The translations under genes and the position numbers were made by a program. The notes beneath the pieces were generated by a model. It searched no databases. It had not been told where the DNA came from and saw only the letters and a program-made list of their open reading frames with translations. This document shows positions 55,026-63,926 of a DNA stretch of 64,000 nucleotides, in pieces. This DNA comes from an uncultured Mesonia sp. (GTDB lineage: Bacteria; Bacteroidota; Bacteroidia; Flavobacteriales; Flavobacteriaceae). The stretch is taken from positions 60,800 through 124,799 of the forward strand of contig CANLVH010000010.1 of NCBI GenBank assembly GCA_947494545.1, read 5' to 3'. Every line of letters begins with the position of its first letter. Within the stretch, counting starts at the first letter, position 1.

Positions 55026-55597
55026 AAGTTTTAAAGTAAAATAGGTAGGTTTTTAAGAAGGAATTTTGAATTTGTTGTGAGTCGGGGGTCTTTAGTCGGT
55101 AGTCGAGGGTTGTGGTGAGTTGGCGAGTTGATGAAAAATTTCAAATTGCAAATTTTAAATGTCAAATTTCAAAATTAGGGATTAGGGATTAGGTTTTAGG
55201 CGGTAGGTATTAGGTGTTAGGTGTTAGGTGTTAGGTGTTAAAAAATATTACTTTGTGCCATACGGTGGAAAAGATTTTTTCGTGTTTTTCAAGTCCAGGA
55301 AAATAAGTCTAGTCCCCAAGTTTAATTGGGGATTGTTTCTTTTTTGGGCGATGCAAAAAAGAAAATATATGTTTTGCATTATTCTTTTTAGGACGAAGTT
55401 CTTCCGCTGTCTACCTTTTTTTCTTGCATCTACGAATAAAAAAAATGATGCTTGATGTTTCCGAAATGAAGTTGAGCGCTTTTTGTTTATAGTTGTTCGT
55501 TGAGCGTTGTTTGTTTTTCGATTATTCGACTATTCGTTTATTCGCAAGCTGTAAATTCGTAAATCACAGAAGAGTAATCATTAAATTTAAAAATTTG
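55026..55597. repeat. Repeat spacer between wzt and the TA module
   Basis: No gene. 55075-55250 is GAGTCGGG/GGTGTTAGGTGTTAGG-type low-complexity sequence. 55260-55440 belongs to family F (TTTTTTGGGCGATGCAAAAA and a TTTTTTTCTTGCATC patch). 55490-55545 is family D (GTTCGTTGAGCGTTGTTTG and ATTATTCGACTATTCG). Confidence 0.7.
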
Positions 55598-55605
55598 TAT
55601 CTTTG
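55598..55605 (+). promoter_or_regulatory. Bacteroidota -7 promoter element for the RelE/ParE-type TA module
   Basis: TATCTTTG, a perfect TAnnTTTG match 17 bases before the antitoxin ATG at 55623. No clear -33 TTG is visible. Confidence 0.5.
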
Positions 55606-55622
55606 ATAAAAAGTCGAACAAA

Positions 55623-55865
55623 ATGGATTTAGAAGCAAGAAAAAGATCATTTGTCCAAGAGTTCTTAAGACTACAAAACGAAGAAATCGTTAGTGGACTT
55701 GAAAAATTGTTACGCAAAAAAAAAGCTGAACTGCTTGAAAAAAACTTTAAGCCAATGACAATGGAACAATATAATGCAGATATTGATCAAGCAATGGAGG
55801 ATTCCCGAAATGGTCGAATGATTAAAGCAACTGACTTAAAGGCTAAGATCCAAAAATGGAATTAG
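55623..55865 (+). CDS. Antitoxin of a RelE/ParE-type module (putative)
   Basis: 80 residues, mostly helical and charged, with a C-terminal segment TMEQYNADIDQAMEDSRNGR and MIKATDLKAKIQKW. The sequence ending in a NGR..KATDLKAKI pattern is common to small antitoxins that precede ParE/RelE toxins in Bacteroidota. There is no DNA-binding motif I can name. Its stop lies inside the toxin gene (10-bp overlap), typical of coupled TA pairs. The assignment rests on size and position. Confidence 0.78.
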   Translation: MDLEARKRSFVQEFLRLQNEEIVSGLEKLLRKKKAELLEKNFKPMTMEQYNADIDQAMEDSRNGRMIKATDLKAKIQKWN

Positions 55866-56173
55866 AAGTTTATTGGTTAGAGCTTGCGGAAAATAAACTT
55901 GAAGAGATTTATAATTATTATTCAATTAAAGCCAGTAAAAAAATCGCAAAAAAATTAATTAATGGTATTGTCGATACTACTATTGGAATCGATAAGCAAC
56001 CGGAGATTGGACAGATTGAAAATAATTTAAGTAACCGGCATCAACATTTTCGATATTTAGTTTTTAAAAATTATAAAATAGTTTATTGGATAAATTACGA
56101 TTCTAAACGAATAGAAATTGCTAACATTTTTGATACAAGACAGGACCCTCAAAAATTAGATGAAACAAAATAA
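55856..56173 (+). CDS. RelE/ParE-family toxin
   Basis: 105 residues of the ParE/RelE fold: VYWLELAENKLEEIYNYYSI at the start, KLINGIVDTTIGIDKQPEIG in the middle, then HFRYLVFKNYKIVYWINYDS and IEIANIFDTRQDP at the end. The final strand with ANIFDTRQDP is a hallmark of the family, in which Arg and Asp/Glu residues act on mRNA or gyrase. RelE and ParE activities cannot be separated by sequence alone. The module runs against the polysaccharide genes and is flanked by repeats. Confidence 0.87.
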   Translation: MELEVYWLELAENKLEEIYNYYSIKASKKIAKKLINGIVDTTIGIDKQPEIGQIENNLSNRHQHFRYLVFKNYKIVYWINYDSKRIEIANIFDTRQDPQKLDETK

Positions 56174-56731
56174 AAAAGATACCTCAGTCGTTCCTCCATC
56201 TTTTTTAATGCTGTATGCTGTAAGCGCTAAGCTTTAAGCGAATGGATTTATTAATTATTTTCTTTACCGCGGTAACAGCGGAAACAGTTTTTGCTTTCCT
56301 ATTGTCATCCCGACGCACGGAGAAATCTTTTTTGGCTTAGATAGTGAGAGATCAGTTTGGGGTATTCGTGTATTAGTGTAGTCGTGAGTCGTGAGTCGTG
56401 GGTAGTAAAAAAATTAAAATTCACTAAACCTCCGTCAGACCTGTCATTCTGAAAAAAGCTGACCAACGGAAGCTTTTATTCAGAATCTCTGAGTTAAGTA
56501 GAAAAAGATTCCCCAGTCGTTCCTCCATCGAAATGAACTGTGCTTAAAAACAAGTTTTTGCTGTCATTTCGACGATAGGAGAAATCTTTTTTACGAGTGT
56601 TGTTTTGTTTTCCCAGTTCATTTCGACGATAGGAGAAATCTGGTCAAAAATTAATATTCAGATTCTGCTTAGTCTCAAGCTGGTAGTAAGTTAGAAAAAC
56701 GGTTTCGAAAAAAAAGCATTATATTAGCCTT
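56174..56731. repeat. Repeat spacer between two TA modules (families A and D')
   Basis: No gene. Family A halves lie at 56176-56204, 56302-56330 (TGTCATCCCGACGCACGGAG), 56508-56535 and 56570-56640 (CATTTCGACGATAGGAGAAA twice). 56440-56500 holds the CTGTCATTCTGAAAAAAGCT/AGCTTTTATTCAGAATC palindrome that recurs in the 620-bp array further right. 56215-56290 is also shared with that array. Confidence 0.75.
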
Positions 56732-57067
56732 ATGAATTTGAAAGAGTCTATTAAAGATAAAATGGCAGATTTCTTGACATTGTGTAAAGCTCATAATGTA
56801 AAAAAACTGTACGCGTTTGGATCTTCTATTACAAATCAATTTAATGAGAAATCAAGTGATATTGATTTATTGATTGAGATTGATAATGATGACCCGATTG
56901 AACGCGGAGAAGACCTTATGAATATTTGGGATAAATTTGAACAGTTCTTTCAAAGAAAAGTCGATTTATTGACAAACACTTCCATTAAAAACCCTATTCT
57001 CAGAAAAAGTATTGATTCAACGAAAATTTTAATCTATGACGGAAAAGAGCAAAAAATATCTATCTGA
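56732..57067 (+). CDS. MNT-type nucleotidyltransferase antitoxin
   Basis: 111 residues, a minimal nucleotidyltransferase. KKLYAFGSSITNQFNEKSSD followed by IDLLIE near 25-50 is the GSX10DXD core motif with both aspartates present. VDLLTNTSIKNPILRKSIDS follows, as in MntA. In MNT/HEPN pairs this protein inactivates the HEPN toxin by AMPylation. It overlaps the HEPN gene by 32 bp, the usual arrangement. Confidence 0.92.
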   Translation: MNLKESIKDKMADFLTLCKAHNVKKLYAFGSSITNQFNEKSSDIDLLIEIDNDDPIERGEDLMNIWDKFEQFFQRKVDLLTNTSIKNPILRKSIDSTKILIYDGKEQKISI

Positions 57068-57365
57068 TATTTTAATAGCTGTCGATTTGATAGAGAAATT
57101 TACGGTTGATATTACAGATTTTGAGGTTTATCAGAATGATTTAAAAACCCAAAGTGCCGTAGAAAGACAATTAGCGATTATTGGAGAAGCTCTAAATAAG
57201 CTCAAAAAAATCAAACCTACTATAGAAATTGAGAATGATAAGCAAATTATTGGGTTTCGTAATAGATTAATACACGCCTACGATAGTATAGACAACTCAA
57301 TAGTTTGGGCAATTTTAAATCGTCATTTGAAAAAACTAAAACAAGAAATCAAGGCATTGGAATAA
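57036..57365 (+). CDS. HEPN-domain toxin (MNT/HEPN pair)
   Basis: 109 residues, HEPN fold. RNRLIH near residues 74-79 is the RX4-6H motif that forms the RNase site of HEPN dimers, preceded by VERQLAIIGEALNKLKK, the conserved second helix. It is expected to cleave RNA when not held by its partner. It overlaps the MNT gene by 32 bp. The pair runs against the polysaccharide genes and is followed directly by the 620-bp repeat array. Confidence 0.92.
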   Translation: MTEKSKKYLSDILIAVDLIEKFTVDITDFEVYQNDLKTQSAVERQLAIIGEALNKLKKIKPTIEIENDKQIIGFRNRLIHAYDSIDNSIVWAILNRHLKKLKQEIKALE

Positions 57366-59184
57366 AGTCTGCTACCAATAAGCTTATATGATGAATAACG
57401 GAAAGGAGATGCTAAAATCGACTAGTCGACGATTCGTTTATTCGTGTATTCGGATAGGTGCTAGTCTTTAGTCGAGAGTCTTGGGTAGTAAGTAATAGAA
57501 AATTTAGCAGCCTTCCCCCGTCAGAGCTGTCATTCTGAAAAAAGCTGACCAGCGGAAGCTTTTATTCAGAATCTGTGGGTTAAGTAGAATAAGATTTCTC
57601 AGTCGTTCCTCCATCTTTTTTAACGCTATATACTGTAAGCAGTAAGCTTTAAGCGAATGAATGTATTAATTATTTTCTTTACTACGATAACAGCAAAAAC
57701 CTCTATTTTCTATGTTCTATTCTCTATTATCTTAACCCGCGGCTTTTTTCCTCTTTCCCTCTTTGTCTTTTAAACTTTTTGACTCTGCTCAACCAGCTCT
57801 CGATACACTGCTTTTTCTTCGCTATCGCTTCAAAAAACCAGTACTCGACCTGACAATGGCTCCCAACTGTCACTTCGATTGGGCGATTTTAGAAAACAAG
57901 CAATTGAAAATTGCGTAAGTTTTCTTAATCGGTTGTATCGAGAAGTCTATATCAAAAACTGTAATGCTGACTAACAAGCAGGTGTTTTTTCGTTTGGTGT
58001 TTTTCGTTTGTTGTTGAGCGTTTTTCGATTATTCGACTAGTCGACGATTCGTTTATTCGTGTATTCGGATAGGTGCTAGTCTTTAGTCGAGAGTCTTGGG
58101 TAGTAAGTAATAGAAAATTTAGCAACCTTCCCCCGTCAGAGCTGTCATTCTGAAAAAAGCTGACCAGCGGGAAGCTTTTATTCAGAATCTCTGGGTTAAG
58201 TAGAATAAGATTTCTCAGTCGTCCCTCCATCTTTTTTAACGCTATATGCTGTAAGCAGTAAGCTTTAAGCGAATGAATGTATTAATTATTTTCTTTACTA
58301 CGATAACAGCAAAAACCACTATTTTCTATGTTCTATGTTCTATTCTCTATTATCTTAACCCGCGGCTTTTTTCCTCTTTCCCTCTTTGTCTTTTTAACTT
58401 TTTGACTCTGCTCAACCAGGTCTCGATACACTGCTTTTTCTTCGCTATCGCTTCAAAAAAGCAGCACTCGACCTGACAATGGCTCCCAACTGTCACTTCG
58501 ATTGGGCGGTTTTAGAAAACAAGCAATTAAAAATTGCGTAAGTTTTCTTAATCGGTTATATCGAGAAGTCTATATCAAAAACTGTAATGCTGACTGACAA
58601 GCAGGTATTTTTTCGTTTGGTGTTTTTCGTTTGTTGTTGAGCGTTTTTCGATTATTTGACTAGTCGACGATTCGTTTATTCGTGTATTCGGATAGGTGCT
58701 AGTCTTTAGTCGAGAGTCTTGGGTAGTAAGTAATAGAAAATTTAGCAGCCTTCCCCCGTCAGAGCTGTCATTCTGAAAAAAGCTGACCAGCGGGAAGCTT
58801 TTATTCAGAATCTCTGGGTTAAGTAGAAAAAGATTTCTCAGTCGTACCTCCATCGAAAGGACAATGGGAATTTTATTTAACTGTCATCCTCGACGAAAGA
58901 AGAGATCTTTTCTTCGAGTGAGGATAAAACAATTCAAAATTTAAAACTCAAAATTAAAAATTACAAATTCAAACCACTCGTTTATAGCAAAAGCCTCTAT
59001 ATTCTATATTCTATTCTCTTTTATCTAGTTTTTAGTCCTGCATCTTGAGTGGGTTTTCGATATACAATCTACACTATACAATATACAGATAAAAAACATC
59101 GCATACAGCCTACAGCGTAAAGCATATAGCTTACCGCTATTTTACTCTACTCTTTGACTATTTACCTACTTGCCTCTTTTCCTC
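57366..59184. repeat. 620-bp tandem array and spacer
   Basis: A unit beginning CGACTAGTCGACGATTCG recurs at 57419, 58034 and 58657 (steps of 615 and 623 bp), the third unit being partial to about 58860. Each unit holds family D words, the palindrome CTGTCATTCTGAAAAAAGCT/AAGCTTTTATTCAGAATC, a family A half, and a TCTCGATACA/TGTATCGAGA pair. 58870-58910 is a further family A copy. 58930-59180 is ATACAATCTACACTATAC-type sequence. Identical 92-codon frames at 57952 and 58575 are by-products of the repeat. A related start recurs at 60385. Confidence 0.85.
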
Positions 59185-60312
59185 TCAAACTCCATAAAAC
59201 TCAAAAACCGCATCAATCACCAGTTGTTGCTCTTTTTCATCCAAATCGTAGTACATTGGTAAACGTACTAAACAGTTAGCGAAATGTTCTGTATTGGGTA
59301 AAGATTGTAACGGATTGTTTTTTAAATAATACGGACTATTATGTAAACCCAAATAATGAAAAACACTATGTATTTTTCTTTTCTTCAAAAAAGTTATTAA
59401 TTCTTGTCGCTCGCTGGCGGAAGAACAAAGCAGGTAAAATATATGCGCATTGTGGGGAGTATCATCTGGTAATTGCGGCAGTTTTATTATATCTGCTTTT
59501 TGTAGAACTTCTAATTTTTGGTAGTAATAATTCCATAAGTCTAAGCGCTTTTGGTTTACTTTATTTATTTCCGGAAGTTGGGCTAGTAAAACCGCTGCAA
59601 TAAATTCTGCCGGCATAAACGAGGAACCGGTGTCGCTCCAATTATAAGCAGAAGTTTCTCCTCTAAAGAAAGCAGCGCGATTGGTACCTTTTTCCCATAT
59701 CATTTCGGCCCGTTTTATAAACTTGGAATCGTTAATACCCAATATACCTCCTTCCCCACTGCTGATATTTTTGGTCTCGTGAAAACTAAAAGCCGACAAA
59801 TGACCAATACTACCAAGATAAGCGTTGTTTTGTTTTACGCCGATAGCGTGAGCACAATCTTCAATCACATATAGGTTATGTTCTTGGGCGAGTTGCATAA
59901 TTCCTTTCATATCTACCGGAACACCGGCATAATGCACTACCACAATAGCTTTGGTACGCGGACTTATTTTTTGGCGCACAGAAGCTACGGAAAGGCTAGG
60001 GAAGTTCTCTTCCACATCGGCAAAAACCACTTTTGCTCCTTGTCTATCAAAAGCCAAGGCTGTTGATACAAAGGTATAAGAAGGCATAATAATTTCATCT
60101 TCGGCGGAAGCTTCTATCAACAAAGCCGCCATCTCTAAAGCATCTGTACAAGAAGTGGTTAAAAAAACTTTTTTTAAGTGATAATGCTGTTCAAAATAAG
60201 CTTGAACTTGCTCGGTAAATACGCCATTTCCCGACAATTTATTCACGGCCAAAACTTGTTGTAAATAATTAATTTCTTTCCCCGATTGAAAAGGCTTATT
60301 AAACGGAATCAT
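59185..60312 (-). CDS. wecE: dTDP-4-amino-4,6-dideoxygalactose transaminase (WecE/RffA type)
   Basis: 375 residues. IPFNKPFQSGKEINYLQQVL at the N-terminus is the WecE/RffA start. TTSCTDALEMAALLI near 52, MPSYTFVSTALAFDRQGAKV near 75, YVIEDCAHAIGV near 150 and SFHETKNISSGEGG near 175-188 with the PLP lysine complete the family pattern. It makes dTDP-4-amino-4,6-dideoxygalactose (Fuc4N) from the 4-keto sugar and glutamate. rmlA and rmlB, which supply the keto sugar, are not in the window. It stands between two repeat spacers. Confidence 0.93.
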   Translation of the reverse strand: MIPFNKPFQSGKEINYLQQVLAVNKLSGNGVFTEQVQAYFEQHYHLKKVFLTTSCTDALEMAALLIEASAEDEIIMPSYTFVSTALAFDRQGAKVVFADVEENFPSLSVASVRQKISPRTKAIVVVHYAGVPVDMKGIMQLAQEHNLYVIEDCAHAIGVKQNNAYLGSIGHLSAFSFHETKNISSGEGGILGINDSKFIKRAEMIWEKGTNRAAFFRGETSAYNWSDTGSSFMPAEFIAAVLLAQLPEINKVNQKRLDLWNYYYQKLEVLQKADIIKLPQLPDDTPHNAHIFYLLCSSASERQELITFLKKRKIHSVFHYLGLHNSPYYLKNNPLQSLPNTEHFANCLVRLPMYYDLDEKEQQLVIDAVFEFYGV

Positions 60313-61502
60313 AACTACAAATTATTACCCGAAGATAAGGTTTTTATTTTTCGTTGGACGTTTTTCGTATTTCGTTGAGCGTTTTTCGATTATTCGACTA
60401 GTCGACGATTCGTTTATTCGTGTATTCGGATAGGTGCTAGTCTTTAGTCGTGAATCGTTTTCCGTTTCTCGTTTTTAGTTGGGTAGCTCCCAATTTTTAA
60501 TGAAGAATTTTAAATTTTTAATGGTGCATACAGCCCAGAAAAGGATTTATTAGTCGTTTCTTTATAGCAATGACAGTGGGAATTTTTTCAGATTGTCATT
60601 TTCTTCATCAATGTACAATCTACAGTTTACATTATACAATTTTCAGTGGTCAGTGCTCAGTAAGCAGTAATGAGTTTGTGAGTATGTGAGTTAAAATTTC
60701 TCAATATACAATCTACAGTATACAATATACAATTTAGTCGTGAGTCGTTTTGGATAGTCTTAATACAAATGCGGAAAAAGATTTCTAAGTCGTTCCTACA
60801 TCGGAATGACAGCAAAAATCTGAGTTCGATTTAAGCTTTTTCAATAAAAAAAATGTAAATCGATAGGATTCTTGCTCTTTAAGAAGCTTTGTTCATTTTC
60901 TTTGCTTTGTATTCCTTTCGCTTCGCTCGTCGGATACAAGCGAAAACGAACCAAAAGAAAAGACGCTTTTTCCAAGGTATTTTTCAGCAAAGCTGAAAAC
61001 CAGTTTTGGTTTGCTAAAATCTTTCCAAGGCTTCAAGATTTTTTAACGCAAACCAAAACTTATACTGAGGAAAAAGATTGCAAAGCGCTGCTTTGAAACG
61101 TTAATAATGCCGTTTTCAAAATTATTGTTTAAGGTCTCGACTCGCCAAAATTACTCAATATACAATCTACGGTATACATTATACAATTCCACACGAGTAT
61201 CGCATTAACTAAAACAGCCGAGTGTCATCTCGACGAAAGGAGAGATCTCTTTCCAAGCGGGGATAAAATAATTCAAAACTAAAAATTAAGAATTGTAAAA
61301 TTTAAACCACTCGTTTACAGCAGAAAGCCTCTATTTTCTATATTCTATTCTCTTTTATCTAGTTTTTAGTCCTGCGTCGTGAGTCGGTTTTCGATATACA
61401 ATCTACATTATACAGATAAGAACCATCGCATACAGCATAAAGCATATAGCCTCTTTTCCTCTTTACCTTATTAACTCTTTCCCTTTTTAACTTCTTAACC
61501 CT
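60313..61502. repeat. Repeat spacer (families D, A, F)
   Basis: No gene in 1.2 kb. 60350-60450 is family D and repeats the start of the 620-bp unit. Family A halves lie near 60545-60575, 60775-60812 and 61223-61253. ATACAATCTACAGTATAC-type runs occur near 60610-60730, 61150-61190 and 61395-61420. 60830-61080 is a family F copy with an extra insert (ATTCCTTTCGCTTCGCTCGT) in the loop of its hairpin and a TTTTTCAGCAAAGCTGAAAA hairpin after it. Confidence 0.75.
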
Positions 61503-62363
61503 CTAAACCGTATCAATAAAATTCTTCTCGGTTTTATTAAAAATTACCAAACCAATAAAAAAGATAATTACCGAAAAACAGAATGCATAAATAAGTCCGC
61601 CCCAAGTGAAGTTTCCGAAGTCTAAGGTGATAAAGCGGAAACCTTCTATTATTTGTGCGAGCGGATTATACTCAAACAACCAGCTTATTTCCGGCAACTT
61701 TTCTTTGGCTTTATCTAACGGAAAAGGAACTGCCGAAATATACATCAATAAAGATGTTGCAAAACCTACCAAGACCGTCAGATCGCGATATTTTGTAGTA
61801 GCTGCCGAAATAGTCATTCCCAAACCTAGCCCGGTTAACGCCATCATCAAAACGTATAACGGAAACAATAATAAGAAAGAATTAGGCGCTACTTCTGCCC
61901 CACTTAAAACAAAATAGATATAAAAACCGATAAAAATCAATAACTGAATACCAAATTTAACCAAATTAGAAACCGTAACCGACATAGGCATAATAGCTCG
62001 CGGAAAATACACTTTTCCGAAAATACCTGCATTGCCACGAAAGATATTAGAGGTGCCGGTAAAACATTCTTTAAAATAATTCCAGGCTGTAATACCCGCT
62101 AAGTTAAACAAAAAAGAAGGTACCGCTCCGGTGGTAACGCCGGCTACATTGTTAAAAACCAGGGTAAAAATAACCGAAGTAAATAAAGGTTGAATAAAAT
62201 ACCATAACGGACCTAAAATGGTTTGTTTGTAAACCGTTACAATATCCCGCTTAACAAAAAGAAACAGTAAATCTTTATACCGCCATATTTCTTTAAGATT
62301 AAGACTAAAAAGGCTTTTGTGTGGTGTGATTTCATACAACCAATCCCCTTGTTCTTTTTTCAT
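61503..62363 (-). CDS. wzm: Polysaccharide ABC transporter permease, Wzm type
   Basis: 286 residues with six hydrophobic segments. IWRYKDLLFLFVKRDIVTVY is the amphipathic N-terminal part typical of the family, followed by QTILGPLWYFIQPLFTSVIF. FGKVYFPRAIMPMSVTVSNL matches the conserved loop, and EYNPLAQIIEGFRFITLDF the late periplasmic loop of Wzm/TagG. It forms the inner-membrane pore for a lipid-linked glycan and needs the ATPase Wzt (53741-54997), which usually is the adjacent gene but here is separated. It lies one base after the epimerase gene. Confidence 0.93.
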   Translation of the reverse strand: MKKEQGDWLYEITPHKSLFSLNLKEIWRYKDLLFLFVKRDIVTVYKQTILGPLWYFIQPLFTSVIFTLVFNNVAGVTTGAVPSFLFNLAGITAWNYFKECFTGTSNIFRGNAGIFGKVYFPRAIMPMSVTVSNLVKFGIQLLIFIGFYIYFVLSGAEVAPNSFLLLFPLYVLMMALTGLGLGMTISAATTKYRDLTVLVGFATSLLMYISAVPFPLDKAKEKLPEISWLFEYNPLAQIIEGFRFITLDFGNFTWGGLIYAFCFSVIIFFIGLVIFNKTEKNFIDTV

Positions 62364-62364
62364 T

Positions 62365-63342
62365 TTATTTAAAGTTTTCCAAAGTTATTTTTAAACCTTC
62401 TCGAACACTAAAACGCGGTTGGTATCCCAATAACGTTTTCGACTTCTGAATATCTGCTAAAGAATCACGTACATCGCCTTGTCGTGGTGGTCCGTAATGG
62501 GCTCGTAATTCACTATTAGCGGCTTCCTGCAAACTTTGCCATAATTGGTTTAAGCTTATTCGTTCGCCATAGGCTACGTTATAGACTTTGTTTGTCGCTT
62601 CCGCGGAAGCGAATAAAGCTTTAATGTTGGCTTGCACCGCATTTTCTACAAAGGTAAAATCGCGGGTTTGCTCGCCATCACCATTTATAGTCGGCGCTTT
62701 TTGATCTTTTAAAGCTTGCATAAATAACGGAATTACCGCCGCATAAGCCCCTTGCGGACTTTGTTTTGGTCCGAAGACATTAAAATAACGTAAACCGATA
62801 ATTTCGATACCATAAGTATCGGCAAACACATTAGCGTATAACTCGTTTACATATTTGGTAACCGCATAAGGCGATAAAGGTTTGCCTATGTTTTCTTCTA
62901 CTTTCGGTAATTCTTTGCTATCGCCATAGGTAGAACTGGAAGCGGCATAAACCAAGCGTTTTACACTTGGGATTTCTTTCTGCGCTACCAACATATTTAC
63001 AAAGCCGCTAATGTTGACATCGTTAGTGGTAACCGGGTCGTCTATAGAACGTGGCACGGAACCTAAAGCTGCCTGGTGCAGCACATAGTCAACATCTCGC
63101 ATAGCGCTTTTACAAGTTTCTAAATCGCGAATATCGCCTTCGATAAATTTAAAATTCGAACGATTTTCAAATTCTTTAATATTCGCATAATAGCCGTTGG
63201 AAAGGTTGTCGAGAACACGTACCTCTTTAGCACCGTATTTTAATAGATATTCTACCAAATTAGAACCGATAAACCCGGCGCCGCCGGTAACTAAAAAGGT
63301 ATAATTTTTTAAATCTTTTTCGTGATAAACGTGTTCAAACAT
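62365..63342 (-). CDS. UDP-N-acetylglucosamine/uronate 4-epimerase-like (WbpP/TviC type)
   Basis: 325 residues, extended SDR. VTGGAGFIGSNLVEYLLKYG near 18 is the NAD loop, AASSSTYGDSKELPK near 135 and YAVTKYVNELYA near 158 the catalytic Ser and YxxxK, LRYFNVFGPKQSPQGAYAAV and NGDGEQTRDFTFVENAVQAN the substrate part. These motifs are closest to WbpP/TviC/Gne, which epimerise UDP-GlcNAc or UDP-GlcNAcA. A dehydrogenase partner would be expected to the right of the window. It heads the unit with wzm and has a two-part promoter upstream. Confidence 0.9.
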   Translation of the reverse strand: MFEHVYHEKDLKNYTFLVTGGAGFIGSNLVEYLLKYGAKEVRVLDNLSNGYYANIKEFENRSNFKFIEGDIRDLETCKSAMRDVDYVLHQAALGSVPRSIDDPVTTNDVNISGFVNMLVAQKEIPSVKRLVYAASSSTYGDSKELPKVEENIGKPLSPYAVTKYVNELYANVFADTYGIEIIGLRYFNVFGPKQSPQGAYAAVIPLFMQALKDQKAPTINGDGEQTRDFTFVENAVQANIKALFASAEATNKVYNVAYGERISLNQLWQSLQEAANSELRAHYGPPRQGDVRDSLADIQKSKTLLGYQPRFSVREGLKITLENFK

Positions 63343-63375
63343 AGACTAGTTTTCTTTTGACTAAAATATCGCTTG

Positions 63376-63402
63376 CAAATATAGTTTTTTTTGACAGACC
63401 AA
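63376..63402 (-). promoter_or_regulatory. Bacteroidota promoter (-33/-7) for the epimerase-wzm unit
   Basis: On the minus strand TTG (63400-63402) and TATATTTG (63376-63383) are 16 bases apart, matching the TTG/TAnnTTTG pair. Transcription would start about 27 bases before the ATG at 63342. Confidence 0.6.
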
Positions 63403-63926
63403 GGTGGTTTGTTGGTTGTTGATTGGTGTATTGGTGAATTGGTGAATTGGTGAATTGGTGAATTGGTGGATTGGTTGATTGGGATATTCGTTTGCAGTGT
63501 TCAGTGGGCAGTGATCAGTAAGCAGTGATGAGTTGGTGAGTTAAAAATTCAAATTTCTTATCTCAAATTTTAAATTAGAGATTAGGTTGTAGGCAGTAGG
63601 TGGTAGGAAGAAAATCTGCTAGTATAAGATACCATCCGCGAAGCAAGTCCTCTTTAGCAAATTTAGGGGTTACACGGGAAATAGTAATCAGTGTTCATTT
63701 CACAATGTGCGTGGGTAAGTTTGGTAGCAGAAATTTCAAGATTCAAATTTATTATTTCAAAATCACTCGATATACAATCTACAGTATACAATATACAATA
63801 TACAATATACAATTTAGTCACAGGTAGTGATAAGTGGTGAGTGGTGAGTGGTGAGTGGAAATTTCAAAATTCAAATTTATTATTTCAAATTTAGATTTAA
63901 GAAAGCATAATTTACAATATAAAAAG
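63403..63926. repeat. Repeat spacer at the right end
   Basis: No gene. 63410-63485 is a run of GGTGAATT/GGTTGATT steps, 63490-63550 is family E (CAGTGTTCAGTGGGCAG), 63580-63605 is GTAGGCAGTAGGTGGTAG, 63770-63820 is a run of ATACAATATACA steps, and 63828-63858 repeats GTGAGTGGTGAGTGG. Confidence 0.7.

Noticed and set aside
57952..58853. Two nearly identical 92-codon minus-strand frames (57952-58230 and 58575-58853)
   Set aside because: They lie wholly inside the 620-bp tandem unit, read through palindromes, and resemble no family. Their similarity comes from the repeat, not from selection on a protein.
60872..61096. 74-codon plus-strand frame
   Set aside because: It is a translation of a family F hairpin repeat; similar frames come from the other copies of this family.
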